Shown: one piece after another, positions 13,281 through 18,520 of the stretch | Layout: every line of letters begins with the position of its first letter | Position numbering within the stretch: position 1 is the first letter of the stretch | DNA from: Candidatus Woesearchaeota archaeon | Lineage (GTDB): Archaea; Nanobdellota; Nanobdellia; Woesearchaeales; SM23-78 | Direction: 5' to 3' | Assembly (NCBI GenBank): GCA_019322375.1 | Contig: JAHWIP010000001.1 | Span: 1-18,788 of the forward strand | Length of the DNA stretch: 18,788 nt | Notes under the pieces: generated by a model | Seen by the model: the letters and a program-made list of their open reading frames with translations, nothing else | What the model was told of the DNA's origin: nothing | The model's database searches: none | Made by a program: the position numbers and the translations under genes

Positions 13281-13506
13281 AAAAGCCAAAAAAGTGATAA
13301 AAGAAAACCAGGACCTGATAAATGTATTTGAAGAACTAGACAAGACAGGGGTTTATAGAAAGGCAACATATAAGAAAAGAGTGAACTTTACAGTGGACGA
13401 GGAATTGTTTAACAGATTCAGAAGCTATTGCAAGAAAAAGAATATAAAAATGTCTTCAAAGATAGAAGAATGCATAAGAAAAGAGATGAAGACAACAAAT
13501 AAATAA
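13264..13506 (+). CDS. Ribbon-helix-helix antitoxin
   Basis: An 80-residue basic protein. The C-terminal part 'KKRVNFTVDEELFNRFRSYC' then 'KKKNIKMSSKIEECIRKEM' (about 37-75) is a ribbon-helix-helix DNA-binding domain. The N-terminal 36 residues are helical and may wrap the Doc active site, reversing the usual order in which the DNA-binding domain is N-terminal. The GTG at 13264 is preceded by AGGATGAT (13251-13258). It starts within the end of the Doc gene, so the two are translated together. It likely represses the promoter with the 28-bp inverted repeat at 12912-12939. Confidence 0.75.
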   Translation: MQFSIKKAKKVIKENQDLINVFEELDKTGVYRKATYKKRVNFTVDEELFNRFRSYCKKKNIKMSSKIEECIRKEMKTTNK

Positions 13507-13520
13507 TCCACAAAGACTTA
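13505..13520. repeat. 16-bp repeat, copy 1
   Basis: AATCCACAAAGACTTA occurs exactly here and at 17402-17417. Here it spans the end of the RHH gene and the TATA box of an antisense promoter; at 17402 it encodes the C-terminus of a small membrane protein. It may be chance or the trace of a past rearrangement. Confidence 0.5.
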
Positions 13521-13539
13521 TAAAGGTTGCTGTGGTTAA
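13516..13539 (-). promoter_or_regulatory. Orphan minus-strand promoter reading into the RHH gene
   Basis: Minus strand shows TTAACCACAGCAACCTTTAT continuing into TATA box TTTATAAG (13516-13523). It is the same promoter element that serves the genes starting at 14650, 15078 and 17650, but no minus-strand gene follows. It would give RNA antisense to the RHH and Doc genes. Confidence 0.5.
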
Positions 13540-13540
13540 T

Positions 13541-14650
13541 TCAAGGAGCAGCATAAACAGGTATTCTTTCAGGTTCTTCTCTTATTGGCGGTTCAGAAGG
13601 AGGTATGATCAAGGGAATGTAAGGTTTTTTTGGCTGCCTCACACTGGTTTTTCTCTTGACATGCTTAAGAACATCTTTGTCAACAACAGCAAGCCCGTTT
13701 ATTCTTCGGCGAAACCTGTGAACAGGCTCTCTTTGTCCAAGAATGTAAAGCTCATGAGGAGTTGCAAAAACAATGTTTCCCCTGTAACTAACCATGTGGT
13801 GCACAGCAAAATGTTCTTCCAAGTTAAAGCGCAGGTCCTGGTCAATCCTGTTATTAGTGTTTCTTCTGAAAGTAATTTTTTTATGCTTAAAAAAAGTTTT
13901 AACAGCATCAAATAATTCACGGTCTTCTCTTATTAATTTGTATTTGTGAAGCTCAACTAATCTGTTCATATAATTATGAGCAGTGTGAAAGCAGTGAGCA
14001 GTTTTTTTCTTAGAAACATTGTAAATGCCAAAATCAACACCAACCAACACATCATTGTCATGGCTTAAAACGCAGTAAGGGACTTCCTGAAAAAGATCCA
14101 TGAGCACATCCTCTTCACTGTTATGAACACGAATACACCTGGGGTCCAAAGGCTCAAACCTGTACAAAGGAAACTTTCTTTCGCCTAAAATGAATTGGTT
14201 GTTGTTTTCAACCAGCATGCAGGTAACATACCAGTGCCTGGAAAGGATTTCATTAAAATCACCATTAATAGTGCCTATCTGAATAGGCTTATAAGTATAA
14301 TAGAATGTTTCATTATCAACTTCAATGCGCTTGTCAGAAGCCTGGGTTCCAAAAAGCTTGTTATCATGGCTGAACAAATGCTTGTAATAATCAAGAGCAA
14401 GAGTTTTATCCCTAAGAATATCCCTGATCTCATAATCAACAAAATGATTAGGTTTTTTCACAGTCTGATTGCCAACAAGAGAACTGTTATGAGACACAAG
14501 ATAATCAATATTAGCTCCCTGATAAAACTTCCTGGGCCTGCCATAATACCAAAGAAACAGCTTGGCATTAAAATCATACTCATAATCACTAGTAGCAATA
14601 ACCAAGCCCTCCTCATCAGGCTGCAAATCAAAAACATCAATATCTGACAT
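13541..14650 (-). CDS. Propeller-like repeat protein, unknown
   Basis: This 369-residue protein is unassigned. It has repeated strand-turn-strand units: 'EEGLVIATSDYEYDF', 'DYLVSHNSSLVGNQ', 'KHLFSHDNKLFGTQ', 'YCVLSHDNDVLVGVDFGIYN' and 'HHMVSYRGNIVFATPHELYI'. These share the pattern hydrophobic-x-SHxNxLhG and recall blades of a WD40/PQQ-type beta-propeller. The middle (about 230-275) is helical and basic. The last 35 residues are proline-rich (RQPKKPYIPLIIPP and onward). It has no signal peptide or membrane span and so is probably cytoplasmic. TATA box at 14675-14683 lies 24 nt before the ATG, suggesting a leaderless transcript from within the 3' end of the preceding gene. Propeller proteins usually mediate binding; no partner is evident. 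Confidence 0.7.
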   Translation of the reverse strand: MSDIDVFDLQPDEEGLVIATSDYEYDFNAKLFLWYYGRPRKFYQGANIDYLVSHNSSLVGNQTVKKPNHFVDYEIRDILRDKTLALDYYKHLFSHDNKLFGTQASDKRIEVDNETFYYTYKPIQIGTINGDFNEILSRHWYVTCMLVENNNQFILGERKFPLYRFEPLDPRCIRVHNSEEDVLMDLFQEVPYCVLSHDNDVLVGVDFGIYNVSKKKTAHCFHTAHNYMNRLVELHKYKLIREDRELFDAVKTFFKHKKITFRRNTNNRIDQDLRFNLEEHFAVHHMVSYRGNIVFATPHELYILGQREPVHRFRRRINGLAVVDKDVLKHVKRKTSVRQPKKPYIPLIIPPSEPPIREEPERIPVYAAP

Positions 14651-14674
14651 AGGAGGAGAAGGGAAGAGGAAGGA

Positions 14675-14699
14675 GTTTAATAAGGTTTTGGTGGTTTAA
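14675..14699 (-). promoter_or_regulatory. Promoter of the propeller-like gene
   Basis: Minus strand reads TTAAACCACC then AAAACCTTATTAAAC, with the TATA box 24 nt before the ATG at 14650. The element overlaps the stop codon and last codons of the upstream gene. It shares the AACC-spacer-AACCTTTATAAA layout with three other minus-strand promoters in this island. Confidence 0.65.
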
Positions 14700-15078
14700 C
14701 CATCTCAAGAAGATCATCAAGAGAAAAATCATACTTAACACTGCCAACTAATGCACCAAATAACTTGTAATTCTTTTTAACAGCATGCAAATCCTTGTTA
14801 GCAGCAGCTATTTTAGTTTCAATAGCTAAATTATTAATATTATTGATTGTTTTTTCCAAATCCTTGGATAAGACCATGCCTTTCTGGTCAAACAAAGGGT
14901 AGTGCTCAAATAAAGTGTCAATGTTTTCTTTAACAAAAGCAAGGTCAGCTTCATTGCCATTAAAATAAAAACCAAGGCCTCCAGAGTTCACAGGATGACC
15001 AGCACAAAAAGGCCACCTGTAATCATCAACAATAAGAAAACCTAAATAATCCCCGTTCCTGCTCATATGAACCTTCAT
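14677..15078 (-). CDS. Hypothetical protein, 133 aa
   Basis: I do not recognise this protein. It opens with beta-rich sequence 'DYLGFLIVDDYRWPFCAGHP' and 'SGGLGFYFNGNEADLAFVKE', followed by helices (about 45-100) and a C-terminal 'SLDDLLEMVKPPKPY'. It is cytoplasmic by appearance. The TATA box at 15101-15109 is 22 nt before the ATG, so the transcript is probably leaderless. The next gene, for the propeller-like protein, has a similar promoter inside this gene's end, so the two are likely expressed together. Confidence 0.7.
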   Translation of the reverse strand: MKVHMSRNGDYLGFLIVDDYRWPFCAGHPVNSGGLGFYFNGNEADLAFVKENIDTLFEHYPLFDQKGMVLSKDLEKTINNINNLAIETKIAAANKDLHAVKKNYKLFGALVGSVKYDFSLDDLLEMVKPPKPY

Positions 15079-15100
15079 AAAAAGAAAGGGAAAAGGAGGG

Positions 15101-15123
15101 GTTTATAAAGGTTGCTGTGTTTA
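15101..15123 (-). promoter_or_regulatory. Promoter of the 133-aa gene
   Basis: Minus strand shows TAAACACAGCAACC followed by TATA box TTTATAAAC, 22 nt before the ATG at 15078. The 17 bases TTATAAAGGTTGCTGTG (plus strand, 15103-15119) recur exactly at 13518-13534. Confidence 0.7.
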
Positions 15124-15155
15124 GTGCAGAACGGAAAGATTACGATATCTTATCA

Positions 15156-15173
15156 TAGCATTATTTAAACAAG
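15156..15173 (+). repeat. TA-island direct repeat, copy 2
   Basis: TAGCATTATTTAAACAAG is shared with copies at 12855 and 16538; ATCA immediately upstream is also shared with copy 3. It lies 61 nt before the AbrB antitoxin start, between divergent promoters. Confidence 0.8.
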
Positions 15174-15197
15174 ATGATAAATCTTAATTTTCAAAAC

Positions 15198-15236
15198 ATT
15201 TAAATATATATTCTTACTATTCTTACAAGTAAGAAT
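15198..15236 (+). promoter_or_regulatory. Promoter and operator of the AbrB/MazF module
   Basis: TATA box ATTTAAATA (15198-15206) is followed by a perfect inverted repeat, ATTCTTAC-AA-GTAAGAAT (15219-15236), which overlaps the start codon, plus an extra half site ATTCTTAC at 15210-15217. This fits autorepression by the AbrB-type antitoxin with three half sites. Confidence 0.75.
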
Positions 15237-15501
15237 GATACTTGAAATGAGAACAGCCAAAATAACAGAAAAAGGGCAGATAGCCATACCCAAAGAGATA
15301 AGAGAGATGAAAGGCTTTCAGGAAGGAGAGAAAATAGCAGTGCTGGCTTATAAGGACCATGTAGAGCTAAGGCCCTTGAAAGCAGTGAGTGAGAAGATAG
15401 ACTTTACAAAGCCAGGCATGCAGACAGCCCTGGCAAGCGAGAAGGTTTTAGGTAAGGACTGGCTGAGCAAAGAAGAGGAACAAGCATGGAAAGACTTGTA
15501 A
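15235..15501 (+). CDS. AbrB/MazE-type antitoxin
   Basis: An 88-residue protein with the N-terminal swapped-hairpin AbrB domain 'RTAKITEKGQIAIPKEIREM' then 'KGFQEGEKIAVLAYKDHVEL' (about 6-45), which binds DNA, and a C-terminal segment (about 50-88, 'GKDWLSKEEEQAWKDL') expected to bind and block the toxin. ATG 15235 is about 29 nt from the TATA box and is inside the operator; a second ATG four codons later is also possible. It overlaps the MazF gene by 16 bases. Confidence 0.9.
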   Translation: MILEMRTAKITEKGQIAIPKEIREMKGFQEGEKIAVLAYKDHVELRPLKAVSEKIDFTKPGMQTALASEKVLGKDWLSKEEEQAWKDL

Positions 15502-15818
15502 AAGGAGAAGTGGTGGTGTTGCCATTTCCTTTTTCTGATTTGAGTAATGCCAAGAAAAGGCCTGCACTAGTGATAAGTGTGCTAAAAGGAGACGATGTTA
15601 TTTTAAGCCAGATAACCAGCCAGGCAAGAAAAGACGAGTATGCAATTAGCTTAATAAAAAAAGACTTTGCAAAAGGAAAATTGAATGTGGATAGTTATAT
15701 CAGGCCAAACAGATTGTTCACAGCAGACAAGAGAATTGTTAAAAGAAAAATAGGAAGAATAAGTAATAATAAAATAAAACAAGTAGTGGAAAGGGTGTGT
15801 GAGATAATAAAGAATTGA
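15486..15818 (+). CDS. mazF: MazF/PemK-family toxin
   Basis: A 110-residue member of the MazF/PemK/CcdB-like ribonuclease toxins. The N-terminal 'KGEVVVLPFPFSDLSNAKKR' followed by PALVIS is the family signature, including the arginine that takes part in RNA cleavage in MazF enzymes. 'VILSQITSQ' and 'SYIRPNRLFTADKRIVKRKI' then GRIS are the usual central and C-terminal blocks. MazF enzymes cut single-stranded mRNA at short motifs; the target here cannot be told from sequence. It is translated from inside the end of the AbrB gene, with GAGGAA ahead of the ATG. Confidence 0.92.
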   Translation: MERLVKGEVVVLPFPFSDLSNAKKRPALVISVLKGDDVILSQITSQARKDEYAISLIKKDFAKGKLNVDSYIRPNRLFTADKRIVKRKIGRISNNKIKQVVERVCEIIKN

Positions 15819-15840
15819 AAATATTACTTATTCCCTGCAA

Positions 15841-16389
15841 TTAGTTATTAACAACAATCTGGGTCTGGGTGTAAGCTAACCAGGGGCTTTCTTCAGAAGC
15901 ATCTTCTTTGGAGGGGCCTATGAATATGTTGTATATGCCGTTGTTGAATTTTGTTGTGTCTATGAATACACTCCAGCCGTCTGCTTCATTCACGTCTATT
16001 TCTCTTAACACTCTTTTTGCGTCTTCTTCATCCATGTTAGAGCTGAGCTGGACATCCTGAGGATAGAATAAGAATACAACAAACTCTGTTGCTTTAGGCA
16101 CTTTTAAGGCTTCCACCTGGATTATTCCTTTAACATTTGATTCAATAGAAGGAGAGAGTCTGGCTTCAATGTTTTTTCCTGACATAAGAATCTCTGTTTT
16201 GCAGGCTTGTGTTTCTGAGAAAGATTCGCATTCAAAGTTTTCATTGCACCTGTAATTAGTCCTTGATTTCATGGCTGCTTCTGAGCACTGAGACCAGGTA
16301 GTAGGATTAGGGCACTTAGGGCATTTAGGGCTGCAGCCAGCAATGAATAAAAGAATAATGCTTAAGATAAAGAGATGATAAAGTTTCAT
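15841..16389 (-). CDS. Putative lipoprotein
   Basis: A 182-residue protein with a lipoprotein signal, 'MKLYHLFILSIILLFIAGC', where cysteine 19 would be lipid-modified. A cysteine-rich part follows (C19, C23, C26, then C35, C48, C54 and C63), including 'CPKCP', then a beta-sandwich-like region (about 70-182) with 'EFVVFLFYPQDVQLSSNM', 'GWSVFIDTTKFNNGIYNIFI' and 'AYTQTQIVVNN'. It probably sits on the outer face of the membrane. Function unknown. TATA box ACTTTATATAC (16411-16420) lies 21 nt before the ATG. It lies between two toxin units, convergent with the MazF gene. Confidence 0.75.
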   Translation of the reverse strand: MKLYHLFILSIILLFIAGCSPKCPKCPNPTTWSQCSEAAMKSRTNYRCNENFECESFSETQACKTEILMSGKNIEARLSPSIESNVKGIIQVEALKVPKATEFVVFLFYPQDVQLSSNMDEEDAKRVLREIDVNEADGWSVFIDTTKFNNGIYNIFIGPSKEDASEESPWLAYTQTQIVVNN

Positions 16390-16410
16390 GAAGATGAATT
16401 AGATTTACTG

Positions 16411-16420
16411 GTATATAAAG
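16411..16420 (-). promoter_or_regulatory. Promoter of the lipoprotein gene
   Basis: Minus-strand CTTTATATAC is a TATA box 21 nt before the ATG at 16389; transcription would start at or very near the start codon. Confidence 0.65.
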
Positions 16421-16442
16421 TTTGTTTATTTGGGGAAGAGTT

Positions 16443-16481
16443 GGCTTCCACATTTGATTGTAATTAAGAGGGTGGAAGCTG
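16443..16481. other. Intergenic stem-loop followed by T run
   Basis: GCTTCCAC (16444-16451) and GTGGAAGC (16472-16479) form an 8-bp stem around a 20-nt loop; G-U pairs extend it. A GTTTTT run follows at 16487-16492 on the plus strand. It could be a small RNA or a regulatory element between the divergent lipoprotein and VapC genes. The remaining gap (16390-16574) otherwise holds two promoters and the repeat copy 3. Confidence 0.4.
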
Positions 16482-16537
16482 GGGATGTTTTTACAAGTAG
16501 TCTTAATAAAGTATGTAAATCTTCCGAAAATCTATCA

Positions 16538-16556
16538 TAGCATTATTTAAACAAGG
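16538..16556 (+). repeat. TA-island direct repeat, copy 3 (with VapC TATA box)
   Basis: Same 19 bases as at 12855-12873. Here the ATTATTTAAA part (about 16541-16550) is 25 nt from the VapC ATG and so can act as a TATA box for a leaderless transcript, which suggests the repeat is at least partly a promoter. Confidence 0.8.
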
Positions 16557-16574
16557 TAATTATGATTCTTATTT

Positions 16575-16994
16575 ATGAAAAAAATCTATATTGACTCAAA
16601 TATTTATATTGATTATTTTGATGGAAGAAGCAATGGATTAAGGCCTCTTGGTGAGTTTGCTTTCAGTGTTTTAAGAAAAACATTCGAGTGTGAGTTTGTG
16701 ATAATAATATCCGGATTGGTGCTGGATGAACTAGATTACAACACTTACAAAGAAAAAGGAAGAGAACTAATGAAGGATTTGAAAGAAAAGAACAAAGTCA
16801 TAGAAATAAAACAAGGCAAAGAGGATATAAAACTGGCAAGAAACATTTCTAAACAAAGAAAAACAAGTTATAATGATACTTTACACGCAGTTATTGCAAA
16901 AAGATTAAAAGCTGAATATTTAGTGACAAGAAATATAAAACACTTTTCTAAATTAATAGACTTAGTAGATGTGTGCTACCCAGAAAGCTTATAA
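16575..16994 (+). CDS. vapC: PIN-domain toxin (VapC-like)
   Basis: A 139-residue PIN-domain ribonuclease. The acidic residues in order are D7 ('YIDSNIYIDYF'), E52 ('LVLDELDYN') and D101 ('SYNDTLHAVIA'). The fourth position, normally aspartate in 'VTRD', is N120 ('LVTRNIKHF'), a substitution seen in some active members. VapC toxins cut tRNA or rRNA using magnesium held by these residues. The start is 25 nt from the TATA-like part of repeat copy 3. It has no antitoxin gene beside it in the same direction; the RHH gene at 16989 is convergent and overlaps by 6 bases at the stop codons. Confidence 0.85.
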   Translation: MKKIYIDSNIYIDYFDGRSNGLRPLGEFAFSVLRKTFECEFVIIISGLVLDELDYNTYKEKGRELMKDLKEKNKVIEIKQGKEDIKLARNISKQRKTSYNDTLHAVIAKRLKAEYLVTRNIKHFSKLIDLVDVCYPESL

Positions 16995-17282
16995 TCCGAA
17001 TTTTTTGAACAATTCATCTTGTTTATCCAGGTTCTTGCTGAACTCCTCTGCTATTTTGTTTCTTATTTCCTTTGTAAAAGGCTTGTGCTTTTTTCCTTTT
17101 GTGCTGCCGTAAAGCCTGTTTAAGGTGTGCTCCCAGCTCTCTTTTTTTAAATAAGCAATCTGATGCCTTATTGAGTCTTTTATGAATTCCTGGAAGTTGG
17201 CATAACCCTTTGATTTGGTAAGTTTTTTTCCTTCCCTGATAAGAGTTTCTGGAAGCCTGACATTAACTAACTTAGTAGCCAT
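16989..17282 (-). CDS. Ribbon-helix-helix protein, probable antitoxin
   Basis: About 97 residues. The N-terminus 'MATKLVNVRLPETLIREGKK' followed by 'LTKSKGYANFQEFIKDSIRH' is a ribbon-helix-helix DNA-binding domain. The C-terminal half is charged and helical ('GSTKGKKHKPFTKEIRNKIA' onward), as in antitoxins that wrap a toxin. ATG 17282 is chosen because AGGTGAT (17287-17293) lies 4 nt upstream and covers an alternative GTG. TATA-like ATATATAAAT lies at 17316-17325, and TTGATAT occurs twice about 11 nt apart before the start, a possible operator. It converges on the VapC gene, which would be its partner if they are one module. Confidence 0.8.
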   Translation of the reverse strand: MATKLVNVRLPETLIREGKKLTKSKGYANFQEFIKDSIRHQIAYLKKESWEHTLNRLYGSTKGKKHKPFTKEIRNKIAEEFSKNLDKQDELFKKFGL

Positions 17283-17395
17283 AAATATCACCTGTATATC
17301 AAAGAGATATCAATTATATATAAATGTTTTGGTTTTGAGGTTCCAGAATGGCACCTCAAGTTTAATAAGAAAGCAATAGGATTAATAGAGAAGAT

Positions 17396-17650
17396 TTAAA
17401 CAATCCACAAAGACTTAAGAATAAGGATGACACCCGTGTATAAGAAGAAAAGAGTCATAAAAGAATAAATAATAAAGAAAGCAATGAATCTCCTAGGATT
17501 ATCAGAATAAACAACAGAAACAATCCTAAATTTAAACCAGATACCAGTTAATTTCTTCCTAATCCAAGCAACAATTAAACGATAAACACAGAGAAGAGAG
17601 AGCACTACAAAAACAACGCCAATAATGAAAATAGTTAGGTCTGAGAGCAT
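17396..17650 (-). CDS. Small membrane protein, 84 aa
   Basis: Two strong membrane spans, about residues 4-28 ('TIFIIGVVFVVLSLLCVYRL') and 56-80 ('FIAFFIIYSFMTLFFLYTGV'), joined by a basic loop ('RKKLTGIWFKFRIVSVVYSD'). The family is not recognised. TATA box at 17672-17680 is 21 nt from the ATG. The last codons lie in a 16-bp sequence repeated at 13505-13520. Confidence 0.7.
   Translation of the reverse strand: MLSDLTIFIIGVVFVVLSLLCVYRLIVAWIRKKLTGIWFKFRIVSVVYSDNPRRFIAFFIIYSFMTLFFLYTGVILILKSLWIV
17402..17417. repeat. 16-bp repeat, copy 2
   Basis: AATCCACAAAGACTTA, identical to 13505-13520, at the 3' end of the small membrane-protein gene where it encodes the end of 'KSLWI'. Confidence 0.5.
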
Positions 17651-17670
17651 GGATGAATAAAAAGAAAAGA

Positions 17671-17695
17671 GGTTTATAAAGGTTGTGGGGGTTTA
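17671..17695 (-). promoter_or_regulatory. Promoter of the small membrane-protein gene
   Basis: Minus strand reads TAAACCCCCACAACC followed by TATA box TTTATAAACC, 21 nt before the ATG at 17650. It overlaps the stop codon of the radical SAM gene and belongs to the same promoter family as the sites at 13516, 14675 and 15101. Confidence 0.65.
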
Positions 17696-18520
17696 CTTTT
17701 CAACTAAAACCATACACTTTTTTTCAAGTTTTTTATTAAAAAGAACAACTGTTTTCTTATTATCTTGTTTCTGCGTCCCAAACTTGATGTGATAATCTAT
17801 TCCTCTTTCCTTGCAGAAGTTTATTACTGTTTGTGCGCATTCTTCATAAAAACCATTTCCCTTATATAGGCTTGTCTTAATATTATAATTTAGTTTCCCA
17901 AAAACAATCTTATCCACAAAAGAGAGCTTTTCAAGAATCTTGTTAAGGTCTTGTCCTATTATATTGGGTGTTGGATAAGGCTCAATGCTAACCCAAGTTT
18001 TTAAGCCATTATCATGAAGGTGTTTTAATGCTTTTATTCTTTCTTCATAAGGAGCACTAAAAGGCTCAAATTTTTCCTTGAAATAATTGCTTAAAGAAAC
18101 AAGAGTAATACCATACTCATTATCATAACCATATTTTTCTTTATTTGTTAAAGCTTTAGGATAAACTCCTTTGGTAAGAACAGTGCATCTGATATTATCC
18201 TTGTTTAACCTTTCAATGATTTTAAGAGTCATGTCTTCTACTTCTTTATGCTTATACATGAAAGGGTCTGTCATAAAACACAGATGAACAGATTCAATCT
18301 GGTCCTTGTACTTAGGAATCTCTTGTTCAAGAAGCTCCAAGGCGTTTTCCACTAATTTAGGCTTAATCCAGTCAGAATAAGACTTAACCTTGCCAAAGCG
18401 CTTGGCCATGTTAAAAGCATAGCAAGGGAATTTACAGCCATGAGCACAGCCCTCAACATGATTAAGGCAGAAGTCTGCGTACTCGACACCACTTTTATAC
18501 AATAAAGACTTACGTTTCAT
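17693..18520 (-). CDS. Radical SAM (SPL-like) protein with CX3CX3C motif
   Basis: A 275-residue protein. 'EGCAHGCKFPCYAF' (about residues 24-37) has cysteines spaced CX3CX3C instead of the radical SAM CX3CX2C, but the context (EGCxHGC...CYA) is that of the spore photoproduct lyase-like radical SAM group. The rest fits a partial TIM barrel: 'IESVHLCFMTDPFMYKHKEV', 'NIRCTVLTKGVYPKAL', 'GLKTWVSIEPYPTPNIIG' and 'VDKIVFGKLNYN'. The enzyme would bind a 4Fe-4S cluster and SAM; the substrate is unknown. It starts within the end of the DUF1016 nuclease gene (11-base overlap), so the two are translated together. Confidence 0.8.
   Translation of the reverse strand: MKRKSLLYKSGVEYADFCLNHVEGCAHGCKFPCYAFNMAKRFGKVKSYSDWIKPKLVENALELLEQEIPKYKDQIESVHLCFMTDPFMYKHKEVEDMTLKIIERLNKDNIRCTVLTKGVYPKALTNKEKYGYDNEYGITLVSLSNYFKEKFEPFSAPYEERIKALKHLHDNGLKTWVSIEPYPTPNIIGQDLNKILEKLSFVDKIVFGKLNYNIKTSLYKGNGFYEECAQTVINFCKERGIDYHIKFGTQKQDNKKTVVLFNKKLEKKCMVLVEK

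Noticed and set aside
14195..14647. Plus-strand 150-codon frame opposite the propeller-like gene
   Set aside because: No promoter or ribosome-binding site and an Ile/Lys-rich shadow composition; the minus frame has a TATA box at the right distance and repeated blades.
12855..16556. CRISPR array
   Set aside because: The three repeat copies are 1.4-2.3 kb apart, not regularly spaced by 30-40 bp, and no cas genes are present.
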